Part shown: positions 1-9,232 of the stretch, piece after piece
Numbering within the stretch: the stretch's first letter is position 1
Layout: each line of letters starts with the position of its first letter
Origin: Pseudorhizobium flavum
GTDB taxonomy: Bacteria; Pseudomonadota; Alphaproteobacteria; Rhizobiales; Rhizobiaceae
DNA: 64,000 nt
NCBI RefSeq assembly: GCF_902502825.2
Contig: NZ_LR723670.1
Location: forward strand, 1,860,001 to 1,924,000
Direction of reading: 5' to 3'
Notes under the pieces: generated by a model
The model's input: only the letters and a program-made list of their open reading frames with translations
The model's database searches: none
Told to the model about the DNA's origin: nothing
Program-made: the position numbers and the translations under genes

Positions 1-2448
1 GAAGGGCGAGATGAAGGTGCGCACCGCCATGCGGTCCACCGGCGGCGTGGTGATGAGGGAGAGTTCCCGCACACCCGTCATCGCCAGCTGCAGCGTTCTG
101 GGGATCGGGGTGGCCGAAAGCGTCAGCACATGCACGTCGCTCTTGAGCTCCTTCAGCCTCTCCTTGTGCTTGACGCCGAAATGCTGCTCCTCGTCGATGA
201 TCAGGAGGGCGAGGTTGGCGAAGCTGATGCCGCTTCCCAGAAGCGCGTGGGTGCCGACCACGATGTCGACCTTCCGCTCTGCCAGATCTTTCTTGACCTG
301 GTTGAGTTCCTTGGTCGGAACCAGACGGGAGGCTTGTGCCACCTTGATCGGAAGGCCGCGGAAGCGCTCCCGAAATGTCTTGTAGTGTTGCCGCGCCAGA
401 AGTGTGGTTGGTACGACGACGGCCACCTGGCCCCCGTTCATTGCGGCGAGGAAGGCCGCGCGAAGGGCGACCTCCGTCTTGCCGAATCCGACGTCGCCGC
501 ACACAAGCCGGTCCATCGGCTTGCCGGCCGACAGGTCGTCCCGGACGGCCTCGATGGCACTGTCCTGATCCTCGGTTTCGTCATAGGGGAAACGGGCCGC
601 AAACTCGTCGTAGAGGCCGTCAGGGGCCGCCAGAACAGGCGCCCGGCGCGTGATCCGGCTGGCTGCGACCCGTATCAGGCCTTCAGCCATGTCCAGCAGG
701 CGTTTCTTGAGCTTCGCCTTGCGGGCCTGCCAGGCTCCACCGCCGAGCTTATCCAGCGCCGCTTCGGCGGCATCCGATCCGTAGCGGGACAGGAGGTCGA
801 TGTTCTCGACCGGCAGGAACAGCTTGGCCTGATCGGCATAGTGGAGTTCAAGGCAGGCGCGGGGCGCGCCGGCCGCCTCGATCGTCACGAGCCCGACAAA
901 GCGCCCGATCCCGTGTTCCGCATGAACCACGAGCGACCCTTCGTCGAGACCGGAGACTTCCGAGATGAAGTCGCTGCCGCGCTTTCGTCTCCTGCCGCGG
1001 CGGACCATCCTGTCGCCGAGGATGTCCTGTTCGCCGATGACGGCGAAGCTGTCGGTTTCGAAGCCGGCTTCCAGATTGAGAACAGCCGATGCGGCTTCAC
1101 CCTTTTCGAGCTTCTCCAGATCAGCGAACGCTTCGATCGGCTTGACGCGCTGGAGCCCGTGTTCTTCGAGGACCTGCAACAACCGGTCGAGAGATCCCGC
1201 CGACCAACCCGTGATTAGCACCTTACGGCCGACAGATCGCCTTTCGGAGATGTGTTTGACCGCCAGGTCGAAGACGTTGACGCGCTCGTCTCGATCATCC
1301 TTTTCGGCCTGCGATTTCGCCCAGCGCGGACCGACCCGTGCGTCAAGCTCGATGACGCGGCGGCCTTGGGTGTCATGTTCGTTGAATGGCGTCAGCCGAA
1401 CTGAATTCGCCTCATCCAGTGCGGTGGAGAATGCCTTTGCATCCAGATAGAGTTGTCCCGGTGGTATCGGCTTGTAGGGCGCCGCCTGAGCAGCGGCTCC
1501 CTTGCCTTGCGTGCCGCTGTCGCGGCGGGCCTCATAGTAGTCGACGATCAGCTTGGAGCGCTCGTTGGCAGCCTCGCGGGCCGTATGATCCGTAACGAGA
1601 CGGAAGTCCTTCAGGTAGTCGAAGGCGGTATCGAGACGCTCGTAGAAGAGCGGCAGCCAATGCTCCATCCCCGCATAGCGTCGTCCTTCCGACACTGCCT
1701 GGTAGAGAGCATCATCCCGTGTGGCGGCGCCGAAGAGCGCCAGGTAGTTGGTCCGGAACCGGCTGATGGTATCGGGTGTCAGCGACACCTCGCTCATCGG
1801 GTTGAGGTCGAGGGAGCGCGCCTGCCCCGTCGTGCGCTGGCTGGCGGGGTCGAATGTCCGGATGGTCTCCAGCGTGTCGCCAAAGAAATCGAGGCGGACG
1901 GGCTCTTCGTTTCCCGGAACGAAGACGTCGAGAATGCCTCCGCGTACCGCGAATTCGCCCACTTCCCGCACCGTCGGAACGCGATCGAAGCCGTTACGCT
2001 CCAGCCGCGCGGCGATATCGTCCATGCGGACGCTGTTACCCGGCCGTGCCGAGAATGCCAGGCTTTCGATCACCTCCGCCGGCGCAATCTTCTGCAGCAT
2101 GGCATTGACGGTAACGAGGATGATCGCCGGATGCGGCTTGCGCGCATGGGCGATAAGCCCGGAGAGCGCCGCCAAGCGACGGGCAGAGACATCTGCGCCG
2201 GGCGAGACGCGGTCATAGGGAAGACAGTCCCAGGCCGGCAGCGTCAGGACGGGGATTTCAGGCGCGATAAAGCCGAGCATCTGCTCGATATCGGGCATCC
2301 GCTGGCCGTCCGACATGATGAAGGCTACCGGCTGACCTGTCCTGGCCATCTCGGCCAGAAGCAGCGCCTCCATTCCGGGCGGAACGTTGCCGATAGTCAG
2401 CGAGCTGCCGGCCGCGGCAATCTTCTTGGCATCGAAACCTGGGATCAT
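1..2448 (-). CDS. mfd: Transcription-repair coupling factor Mfd (N-terminal ~816 residues; C-terminus outside window)
   Basis: Mfd is the cytoplasmic ATP-dependent translocase that removes stalled RNA polymerase and recruits UvrA to transcribed-strand lesions. The visible protein starts MIPGFDAKK at the ATG at 2448 and runs off the left edge after 816 codons; full-length Mfd is about 1150-1170 residues. The N-terminal UvrB-homology part is present, then the translocase domain with Walker A GDVGFGKTE at about residues 651-659 and the DEEQH box at about 752-756. The start lies 3 nt after the sdhE stop codon, so the two are probably co-transcribed. No frameshift is seen in the visible part. Identity is secure; the missing part would hold the end of the helicase module and the TRCF C-terminal domain. 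Confidence 0.96.
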   Translation of the reverse strand, partial: MIPGFDAKKIAAAGSSLTIGNVPPGMEALLLAEMARTGQPVAFIMSDGQRMPDIEQMLGFIAPEIPVLTLPAWDCLPYDRVSPGADVSARRLAALSGLIAHARKPHPAIILVTVNAMLQKIAPAEVIESLAFSARPGNSVRMDDIAARLERNGFDRVPTVREVGEFAVRGGILDVFVPGNEEPVRLDFFGDTLETIRTFDPASQRTTGQARSLDLNPMSEVSLTPDTISRFRTNYLALFGAATRDDALYQAVSEGRRYAGMEHWLPLFYERLDTAFDYLKDFRLVTDHTAREAANERSKLIVDYYEARRDSGTQGKGAAAQAAPYKPIPPGQLYLDAKAFSTALDEANSVRLTPFNEHDTQGRRVIELDARVGPRWAKSQAEKDDRDERVNVFDLAVKHISERRSVGRKVLITGWSAGSLDRLLQVLEEHGLQRVKPIEAFADLEKLEKGEAASAVLNLEAGFETDSFAVIGEQDILGDRMVRRGRRRKRGSDFISEVSGLDEGSLVVHAEHGIGRFVGLVTIEAAGAPRACLELHYADQAKLFLPVENIDLLSRYGSDAAEAALDKLGGGAWQARKAKLKKRLLDMAEGLIRVAASRITRRAPVLAAPDGLYDEFAARFPYDETEDQDSAIEAVRDDLSAGKPMDRLVCGDVGFGKTEVALRAAFLAAMNGGQVAVVVPTTLLARQHYKTFRERFRGLPIKVAQASRLVPTKELNQVKKDLAERKVDIVVGTHALLGSGISFANLALLIIDEEQHFGVKHKERLKELKSDVHVLTLSATPIPRTLQLAMTGVRELSLITTPPVDRMAVRTFISPF

Positions 2449-2451
2449 TTT

Positions 2452-2775
2452 CTATCGCTCTGACTTCGCCTGCAGGCTCGCCGTCGTCACCGGATCGAAG
2501 TCTGGCCTGTAAGAAGCAACTCGGGCGAAAAGCGGCGTCTGCAAATGCTCGGGCAGCGGCTTTGCGCCCGTGATCCAGGCATGCAGATCGTGATCGTCCT
2601 CGCCCATGATTGCTTCGAACTCGTCGAGCTCAGCGTCGGAAAGCGCCGCGATCTCCTCTTCGGCGAACTGGCCGAAGACGAGGTCCATTTCGCGAATGCC
2701 GCGGTGCCAGCAGCGGTAGAGGATGCGGCGACGGCGGGGGCTGAGGTCCGCGCTGCTGCGTGTCAGTCCTGTCAT
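2452..2775 (-). CDS. sdhE: Succinate dehydrogenase assembly factor 2 family protein (SdhE)
   Basis: 107-residue protein starting MTGLTRSSADLS. It belongs to the SdhE/Sdh5 (DUF339) family, which helps attach FAD covalently to the SdhA flavoprotein subunit in the cytoplasm. The family-defining block is visible: RRRRILYRCWHRGIREMD, with the R-G-x-x-E-x-D core at about residues 25-31, then FGQFAEEEIAALSDAELDEFE. The ATG at 2775 gives the usual family length; the frame stays open upstream, but that part has no family similarity. It lies just upstream of mfd (3-nt gap) and divergent from recG, an arrangement common in Rhizobiales. Confidence 0.92.
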   Translation of the reverse strand: MTGLTRSSADLSPRRRRILYRCWHRGIREMDLVFGQFAEEEIAALSDAELDEFEAIMGEDDHDLHAWITGAKPLPEHLQTPLFARVASYRPDFDPVTTASLQAKSER

Positions 2776-2867
2776 GGAAAAGTCCTTGTGTAGCCCGGAC
2801 CATATAGGTCGGAATTTCCGCTTCGTCACCTTGCAAAGCGGTCGAAATCCATCGCATTTTGCCGCCC

Positions 2868-4973
2868 ATGCGCCCCGCCCTCCTCGATCCGCTGTTTTCG
2901 CCCGTTGCATCCCTTCCGGGCGTCGGTCCCAAGCTCGCGGAACTCATCGCGCGCGTGACGGGACGAGATGACGCGGAGGATTGCCGCGTCATCGATCTTC
3001 TTTTCCATGCGCCCGTTTCAATCATCGACCGCCGCAACAGGCCGGGCATAGCGCTGGCTCCGCAGGGCGCCATCGTCACCATCCAGGGCCGGGTCGACCG
3101 CCACCAGCCGCCGCCTCCGGGAAAAGCGAACCTGCCCTACCGTGTCTTCCTTCACGACGCGACGGGCGAACTTGCCCTGACCTTCTTCCGCGTCAAGGGC
3201 AACTGGTTGGAGAAAGCGCTGCCGCTCGACGAAGAGGTCATGGTGAGCGGCAAGGTCGACTGGTTCAACGGGCGCCCGTCGATGGTCCATCCGGACTTCA
3301 TGGTGAAGATGTCGGAGGCCGACAACCTGCCGCTGGTGGAGCCGGTCTATCCCCTCACCGCCGGCCTTTCACCGAAAGTCCTGAGGAGAGCGGTGGATGC
3401 CGCCCTGGTCCGAATTCCCGAACTCCCGGACTGGCTCGATGCCACCCTGGCGAAGCGTCAAGGGTTTCCCTGCCTTTCCGAGAGCTTTCGCCGGCTGCAC
3501 GATCCGCGTGACGAAACCGACATCGACCCGCGGTCCGCTGCTCGGCGGCGACTCGCCTATGATGAGTTCCTGGCCGGACAGATGTCTCTCGCGCTGGTTC
3601 GCCAGCGCCTTCGCCGGGTGCCCGGCCGACCTGTGCGTTCGACAGGCCAGTTGGCTAACCGGATACGCTCCACCCTCCCCTTCGCCCTCACCGGCAGCCA
3701 GGAACGTGCCGTCGCCGATATCCTGGAGGACATGGCGGGCGAAGATCGCATGCTGCGCCTGCTGCAGGGCGATGTCGGGGCGGGAAAGACGCTCGTCGCC
3801 TTGATGGCGATGGCTGCCGCGGTCGAGGCCGGAGGTCAGGCGGTGCTGATGGCGCCGACGGAAATCCTCGCCCGGCAGCATTATGCGACCATATCGAAGC
3901 TGGCGGCGGCCGTCGGCCTTTCGGTGGACGTCCTGACGGGACGAACGAAAGGTCGCGACAGAGACGCGATCGTCGAAAGGATTGCTTCGGGTGAGGCCCA
4001 GATCATCATAGGCACCCACGCTCTCTTCCAGGATGCGGTCAATTATCACGATCTGGTTCTGGCCGTGGTCGACGAGCAGCACCGCTTCGGTGTCCACCAG
4101 CGGCTTCGGCTGACGGCGAAGGGCGTCACGCCGCATATGCTGGTGATGACGGCGACACCCATACCGCGCACGCTTGTGCTCGCCGCCTTCGGTGACATGG
4201 ACGTCTCCAAGCTCACTGAGAAGCCAGCGGGGCGCAAGCCCATCCAGACCGTAACGATCCCGACGGAGCGCACCGGTGAGATTGTCGCTCGGCTGAGGAC
4301 CGCGTTGTCAGAGGGCAAGAAGGCCTATTGGATCTGTCCGCTGGTGGAGGAGTCGGAGGATTCGGACCTGATGTCGGCAGAAGAGCGGTTTGCCCTACTG
4401 GCCAAGGAGTTTGGCCGCGACGTCGGCCTGGTTCATGGTCGCATGTCCGGAGCGGACAAGGATGCGGTGATGGCCGCCTTCAAGACCGGCGCTGTGAGAT
4501 TGCTCGTAGCAACGACGGTGGTGGAGGTGGGTGTGGACGTACCGGATGCGACGATCATGGTCATCGAGCATGCCGAGCGCTTTGGTCTCGCCCAGCTACA
4601 CCAGTTGCGTGGTCGCGTGGGCCGCGGAGCGGACGCCTCCACTTGCATCCTCCTCTATAAGGGACCGCTGAGCGAGACGGGACATGCTCGCCTGTCGATC
4701 CTGCGCGACAGCGAAGACGGTTTCCTGATCGCGGAAGAGGACCTGAAGCTGCGCGGTGAAGGCGAACTCCTAGGCACGCGTCAATCCGGGACGCCCGGCT
4801 TCCGTATCGCGAGCCTTGAGGCCCATGCGGACCTGCTGGAGATCGCCCGCAAGGATGCCGGCTATCTCATCGAGAAGGATCCGGACCTGACCAGCGAACG
4901 CGGGAAGAACGTCCGCACCCTGCTCTATCTGTTCCGCCGCGATGAAGCCGTCAGGTTCCTTGGAGCGGGCTGA
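2868..4973 (+). CDS. recG: ATP-dependent DNA helicase RecG
   Basis: 701-residue RecG, the double-stranded DNA translocase that remodels stalled forks and Holliday junctions. Order seen: N-terminal wedge/OB region with LPGVGPKLAELI near residue 20, Walker A GDVGAGKTLVAL, DEQHRFG box, TATPIPRT motif, helicase C domain with ATTVVEVGVDVPDAT and QLRGRVGRG, then the RecG tail SGTPGFRIASL. The ATG at 2868 was chosen over an in-frame TTG at 2859 because MRPALLDPLF is the usual start. The gene is divergent from sdhE with about 90 bp between the starts. Its 3' end overlaps the convergent DUF502 gene by 23 bp. Confidence 0.97.
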   Translation: MRPALLDPLFSPVASLPGVGPKLAELIARVTGRDDAEDCRVIDLLFHAPVSIIDRRNRPGIALAPQGAIVTIQGRVDRHQPPPPGKANLPYRVFLHDATGELALTFFRVKGNWLEKALPLDEEVMVSGKVDWFNGRPSMVHPDFMVKMSEADNLPLVEPVYPLTAGLSPKVLRRAVDAALVRIPELPDWLDATLAKRQGFPCLSESFRRLHDPRDETDIDPRSAARRRLAYDEFLAGQMSLALVRQRLRRVPGRPVRSTGQLANRIRSTLPFALTGSQERAVADILEDMAGEDRMLRLLQGDVGAGKTLVALMAMAAAVEAGGQAVLMAPTEILARQHYATISKLAAAVGLSVDVLTGRTKGRDRDAIVERIASGEAQIIIGTHALFQDAVNYHDLVLAVVDEQHRFGVHQRLRLTAKGVTPHMLVMTATPIPRTLVLAAFGDMDVSKLTEKPAGRKPIQTVTIPTERTGEIVARLRTALSEGKKAYWICPLVEESEDSDLMSAEERFALLAKEFGRDVGLVHGRMSGADKDAVMAAFKTGAVRLLVATTVVEVGVDVPDATIMVIEHAERFGLAQLHQLRGRVGRGADASTCILLYKGPLSETGHARLSILRDSEDGFLIAEEDLKLRGEGELLGTRQSGTPGFRIASLEAHADLLEIARKDAGYLIEKDPDLTSERGKNVRTLLYLFRRDEAVRFLGAG

Positions 4974-5649
4974 CATTGGACGAGATCATAGTCGGACCGG
5001 CTTTCGGCCGGTAATCCGGCGCAAGCAGCCCTCCTGAGATCAGAAGCTTGGCCCCCTCCTCCGGCGTCATGTCCAGCATGACGATCTTGCTGCGCGGCAC
5101 GAACATGAGAAAGCCTGCAGTCGGCACCGGCGTCGGCGCCAGGAAAACGCAGACCATCTCCTCGCCGTGCTCGTTCAGACGGGCCGCAATCTCGCCCTGG
5201 GCGTCGCCGGAAATGAACACGAGTGCCCAACTGCCGGGGCTCGGGAACTCGATCAGCCCGCACTTCTTGAAGGAAGTGGACTGTTCCTTCAGCACCGTCT
5301 CGAAGATCTGTTTCAGGCTCTTGTAGATTGTCCGGACGAGGGGCATGCGGTGCAGCACCGACTCGCCGAAGCTGACGATCGAGCGGCCGATCAGGTTCTT
5401 TCCCAGGAAACCGATCAGAGTGATCAGGGTGATCGCGATCACCATGCCCAGCCCGGGCATGGCCACGTCCAGATAGTTCTCCGGGTTGTAGCGAGCCGGA
5501 ATATAAGGTTTCACCCAGCTGTCCGCCCAGCGGATGAAGCTGAAGGTCAGCCATATGGTAATGGCCAGCGGCGCACAGATGATCAATCCGGTCAGGAAGT
5601 TGTTGCGGATGCGCGTCGCCAGCGAAATGCGCTCTGGGCTATCGTTCAT
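4951..5649 (-). CDS. DUF502 family integral membrane protein
   Basis: 232-residue protein starting MNDSPERISLATRIRNNFLTG. It carries two strong membrane segments, GLIICAPLAITIWLTFSFI near the N-terminus and AMPGLGMVIAITLITLIGFLG, followed by the conserved DUF502 body (GESVLHRMPLVRTIYKSLKQ, FLAPTPVPTAGFLMFVP). The molecular function of DUF502 is not established. In-frame starts exist at 5670 and further upstream; 5649 was chosen because it directly precedes the conserved region. It is convergent with recG and overlaps its end by 23 bp. It lies 157 nt downstream of glmS on the same strand and could be read from the glm transcripts. Confidence 0.85.
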   Translation of the reverse strand: MNDSPERISLATRIRNNFLTGLIICAPLAITIWLTFSFIRWADSWVKPYIPARYNPENYLDVAMPGLGMVIAITLITLIGFLGKNLIGRSIVSFGESVLHRMPLVRTIYKSLKQIFETVLKEQSTSFKKCGLIEFPSPGSWALVFISGDAQGEIAARLNEHGEEMVCVFLAPTPVPTAGFLMFVPRSKIVMLDMTPEEGAKLLISGGLLAPDYRPKAGPTMISSNVSPLQGT

Positions 5650-5806
5650 CGTCTCGCCGTCATGCTGCATCGCATAAAAGTGGTCAGGTCGAAGCGACCA
5701 TGCCCGAGCGGACCCCGCCATGCAAGGGCGGGATATCCAGATTTCAGCACCCCACTGCGCGGACCAGGGGCGCCACGAAGGGATGGTGTCGCCCCCGGCG
5801 AGTGGC

Positions 5807-7636
5807 TCACTCCACGGTCACGGACTTCGCAAGGTTGCGCGGTTGATCCACATCCGTGCCCATGAAGACGGCGGTGTGGTAGGCCAGAAGCTGAATTGGC
5901 AGAGAGTAGATCATCGGCGAAACGATCTCAGCCACGTTCGGGAGCGTAATTGTCGCCATGGTCGGCAACTTCGAGGCAGCGGCGCCTTTTTCATCCGTGA
6001 CGAAGATGATCTTGCCGCCGCGCGCCGCGACCTCCTGCATGTTCGAAACGGTCTTCTCGAAGAACCGGTCGTGGGGAGCGATCACGATCACCGGCATGTT
6101 TTCGTCAATCAGCGCGATGGGGCCGTGTTTCAGTTCTCCGGCCGCATATCCCTCTGCGTGGATGTAGGAGATTTCCTTGAGCTTAAGCGCCCCTTCCATC
6201 GCAAGCGGATAGCTGGTGCCGCGACCGAGGTACAGTACGTCCTTGTACCGCGAGAGTTCGCGCGCCAGCGCTTCGATCTGGGGTTCGATAGTGTTGAGCA
6301 CGGCGTTCATGAGCCGCGGCATCTCCGCCAGGCTCTTGATCAATTGCTTTTCCTCGGCCTCCGAGATCGTCCCGCGGGCCCTTCCGGCAGCGATCGCGAG
6401 AGATGCCAGGACGGTAAGCTGGCAGGTGAACGCCTTCGTTGAAGCAACGCCGATCTCGGGCCCCGCGAGGATCGGGAAGATGGCATCCGATTCCCGTGCA
6501 ATCGTCGATTCCTTGACGTTGACGACCGCGCCGATCTTCAGCCCGGCCGAGTGGCAGTAGCGAAGCGATGCCAGTGTGTCGGCGGTCTCGCCGGACTGGG
6601 AAATGAAGAGAGCCGCCTGGTCAGCGGACAGAGGAATTTCGCGATAACGGAATTCCGAGGCGACATCGATCTCGACCGGCAGGCGCGCATAGCGCTCGAA
6701 CCAGTACTTGCCGATCAGGCCTGAAAGATAGGCCGTGCCGCAGGCAGAGATCGCAAGGCCGCGCAGGGAGGCAAAGTCGATGAGCCCGGTGGCGGCCGGA
6801 TCGACCGTATGATTGCCGAGGTCAACGTAGTGGGCAAGCGCATGGGAGACGACTTCCGGCTGCTCATGGATCTCCTTCTCCATGAAGTGCCGGTGGTTGC
6901 CCTTGTCGACGAAATAGGCGGCGGCCTGCGTGATCTGGCGCGGTCGATTGATCTGGTTGCCCTCATGGTCGAAGATGAAGGCTCCTTCGCGACCAATAAC
7001 GGCCCAATCGCCATCCACGAGGTAGGTGATCTCGTTCGTGAGCGGTGCGAGCGCAATGGCATCCGAACCGAGGTAGGTCTCGCCGTCACCGAACCCGATT
7101 GCCAGTGGCGGGCCCGAGCGGGCCGCCATGATAGTCGATGGATCATCCGCAAAGATCACAGCCAGGGCATAGGCCCCGGTGATTTCCCGGAGCATGGCCT
7201 GCATGGCCTCTCGCCGAACCATTCCAGCGCGCAGGTTGCGGGCGATCAGTTGCCCGACGACTTCCGTATCCGTCTGCGTGTCGAAGGTCACGCCCTCCGC
7301 CAGCAGCCCTTCCTTCAGTTCGGAGAAGTTTTCGATGATGCCATTGTGAACGACTGCGACGCCGTCCACGATATGCGGATGGGCATTGGTCTCGTTGGGA
7401 GCGCCGTGGGTGGCCCAGCGGGTATGGGCGATGCCGATGTTGCCTGGCAAAGGATCAGCCGCGAGTTTCCTCTCGAGATTGACCAGCTTGCCCTCCGCCC
7501 GTCGGCGGGCCAGGTGTCCCTCGTGGATCGTCGCGACACCGGCCGAGTCGTAGCCTCGATATTCGAGCCGCTTCAGCGCATCCACCAGGCGATCCGCCAC
7601 TGGCTCCCTACCGACAATGCCAACGATCCCGCACAT
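5807..7636 (-). CDS. glmS: Glutamine--fructose-6-phosphate aminotransferase (isomerizing)
   Basis: 609-residue GlmS makes glucosamine-6-phosphate from fructose-6-phosphate and glutamine, the first step to UDP-GlcNAc for peptidoglycan and lipid A. It starts MCGIVGIVGRE, so Cys2 is the nucleophile of the N-terminal glutaminase domain; the glutamine-binding NAHPH segment follows near residue 85. Two SIS domains fill the C-terminal half (SACGTAYLSGLIGKYW, SQSGETADTLASL, AEGYAAGELKHGPIAL), and the tail ends PRNLAKSVTVE as expected. It lies 108 nt downstream of glmU on the same strand, so the two adjacent steps of amino-sugar synthesis are linked. I saw no glmS ribozyme and none is expected in this group. 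Confidence 0.97.
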   Translation of the reverse strand: MCGIVGIVGREPVADRLVDALKRLEYRGYDSAGVATIHEGHLARRRAEGKLVNLERKLAADPLPGNIGIAHTRWATHGAPNETNAHPHIVDGVAVVHNGIIENFSELKEGLLAEGVTFDTQTDTEVVGQLIARNLRAGMVRREAMQAMLREITGAYALAVIFADDPSTIMAARSGPPLAIGFGDGETYLGSDAIALAPLTNEITYLVDGDWAVIGREGAFIFDHEGNQINRPRQITQAAAYFVDKGNHRHFMEKEIHEQPEVVSHALAHYVDLGNHTVDPAATGLIDFASLRGLAISACGTAYLSGLIGKYWFERYARLPVEIDVASEFRYREIPLSADQAALFISQSGETADTLASLRYCHSAGLKIGAVVNVKESTIARESDAIFPILAGPEIGVASTKAFTCQLTVLASLAIAAGRARGTISEAEEKQLIKSLAEMPRLMNAVLNTIEPQIEALARELSRYKDVLYLGRGTSYPLAMEGALKLKEISYIHAEGYAAGELKHGPIALIDENMPVIVIAPHDRFFEKTVSNMQEVAARGGKIIFVTDEKGAAASKLPTMATITLPNVAEIVSPMIYSLPIQLLAYHTAVFMGTDVDQPRNLAKSVTVE

Positions 7637-7744
7637 TCAAAACCTCATTGTTCCCGTGACTTCGCGGGAGTTCTAATCGATAAAAGGACTGCTGCAATTC
7701 CCTTGCCGGTCACTTTGCGTGTCGGAAGGTTACCATGGAGCGCT

Positions 7745-9106
7745 TCACTTGTTGGCCTTGGCGGCGGCCTTGAGTGCCAACGCGCGCTCGCGGATCGCTT
7801 TTGCCCGGTCAGGCTTGATTTCCTGGCGCGCGCGCGCCAACGCAAGGGCATTCGCCGGCACGTCCTCGGTCACGACGCTTCCAGAGCCTACATAGGCGCC
7901 CTCCCCGATGGCGACCGGCGCGACCAGCGCCGAGTTCGAGCCGATGAAGGCGCCGGCGCCGATCTGGGTCAGGTGCTTGTTGACGCCGTCATAGTTGCAG
8001 GTAATCGTGCCTGCGCCGATGTTCGCATGCGCGCCTACAACCGCGTCGCCGATATAGGTCAGGTGGTTGACCTTCGCCCCCTCGCCGATTTCGGCCTTCT
8101 TGACCTCGCAGAAGTTCCCGACCTTCGCCTTGGCCGCGAGGTTCGCACCCGGACGCAGCCGCGCGAACGGACCGACCGTTGCGCCAGCACTTACATGTGC
8201 TCCCTCGAGGTGGGAGAAGGCGTGAATGACGGCGCCGGCATCCACCGTGACCCCCGGTCCGAAGACAACGTTCGGCTCGATCACCGCGTCCTGGCCAATG
8301 GTCGTGTCATGTGCAAGGAAAACTGTTTCGGGCGCGATCATGGTCACACCCGCAAGCATGATCTCATGCCGGCGCCGCTCCTGCCAAAGCCTCTCCAGCA
8401 CCGCCAGTTCGGCGCGATTGTTGCAGCCGGCCATTTCGGCTTCCGGCGCATCGACCGCCACGGCCCTGCCGCCGGCAGCGCGGACGATCTCGACAAGATC
8501 GGTCAGGTAGTATTCCCCCTTGGCGTTGTCGTTGCCGATGCGACCCAGAAGCTCAAGCGCCTTGTGACCATCAATCGCCATGATGCCGCTGTTGCACCAG
8601 GTGACCTGTCGCTCTTCCTCGGTCGCGTCCTTCTCCTCGCGGATGGCGACGAGCTCGCCGTTCTGGACGAGCAGCCGCCCGTAGCCTGTGGGGCGCTCCG
8701 TGTGGAATCCGATGACGGCAACGTCTGCCCCCTTCGCGATCTCCGCCCGCGCGGCTGCCAGCGGCTCCTCGGTGACAAGCGGCGCATCTCCATAGGTGAC
8801 CAGAACGTCATCGAAGCCTGCAGAGAGCGCCTCACGCGCAGTCAGGACCGCATGGCCCGTCCCAAGCCGTTCCGTCTGCAGGAAGGTACAGACTGCCACC
8901 CCATCTATCTCAGCCGCCTTGGCGACCGCATCTGCATCGCGTCCGAGCACCAGGGCGACGTCCGAGATCCCGGCCGAGGCGACAGCCCGCATCACGTGCC
9001 CGATCATCGGCAGGCCTGCGATGGGGTGAAGAACCTTCGACATCGAAGACTTCATCCGGGTGCTGTCGCCAGCGGCAAGGATGACGGCCAGGCAGGTGCG
9101 GGTCAT
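7745..9106 (-). CDS. glmU: Bifunctional N-acetylglucosamine-1-phosphate uridyltransferase / glucosamine-1-phosphate acetyltransferase
   Basis: 453-residue GlmU catalyses the last two steps to UDP-GlcNAc. The N-terminal pyrophosphorylase domain has the nucleotide-binding loop [19 protein letters not shown] (usual form LAAGxGTRM, so here D-S replaces G-T positions) and GTGHAVLTA. The C-terminal left-handed beta-helix has hexapeptide repeats and the acetyl-CoA region ([34 protein letters not shown]). The position just upstream of glmS fits a glmU-glmS unit. The upstream terminator at about 9183-9213 separates it from the ABC transporter operon, so glmU probably has its own promoter in 9107-9180. 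Confidence 0.96.
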   Translation of the reverse strand: MTRTCLAVILAAGDSTRMKSSMSKVLHPIAGLPMIGHVMRAVASAGISDVALVLGRDADAVAKAAEIDGVAVCTFLQTERLGTGHAVLTAREALSAGFDDVLVTYGDAPLVTEEPLAAARAEIAKGADVAVIGFHTERPTGYGRLLVQNGELVAIREEKDATEEERQVTWCNSGIMAIDGHKALELLGRIGNDNAKGEYYLTDLVEIVRAAGGRAVAVDAPEAEMAGCNNRAELAVLERLWQERRRHEIMLAGVTMIAPETVFLAHDTTIGQDAVIEPNVVFGPGVTVDAGAVIHAFSHLEGAHVSAGATVGPFARLRPGANLAAKAKVGNFCEVKKAEIGEGAKVNHLTYIGDAVVGAHANIGAGTITCNYDGVNKHLTQIGAGAFIGSNSALVAPVAIGEGAYVGSGSVVTEDVPANALALARARQEIKPDRAKAIRERALALKAAAKANK

Positions 9107-9182
9107 GATAGATTCCTCGATTCAGTCGAGCGGCATTTAGCAGCAACTCGATTGACAGGCGATAAACGGCTTGTTTCCGCCT

Positions 9183-9213
9183 GCAACAAAAAGGGCGCCC
9201 TAAAGGCGCCCTT
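9183..9213 (-). terminator. Rho-independent terminator after the BMP-family ABC operon
   Basis: A 9-bp perfect stem AAGGGCGCC / GGCGCCCTT (9191-9199 and 9205-9213) with a 5-nt loop. On the minus strand it is followed directly by a T-rich tract (TTTGTTG after the stem's own terminal TT). It lies 20 nt after the substrate-binding protein stop codon and before glmU. Confidence 0.85.
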
Positions 9214-9232
9214 CCTGCATGATGCGATTGCC

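Noticed and set aside
5722..5806. GC-rich inverted repeat after glmS as a terminator
   Set aside because: The stem is imperfect and no T-tract follows on the minus strand, so I did not list it.
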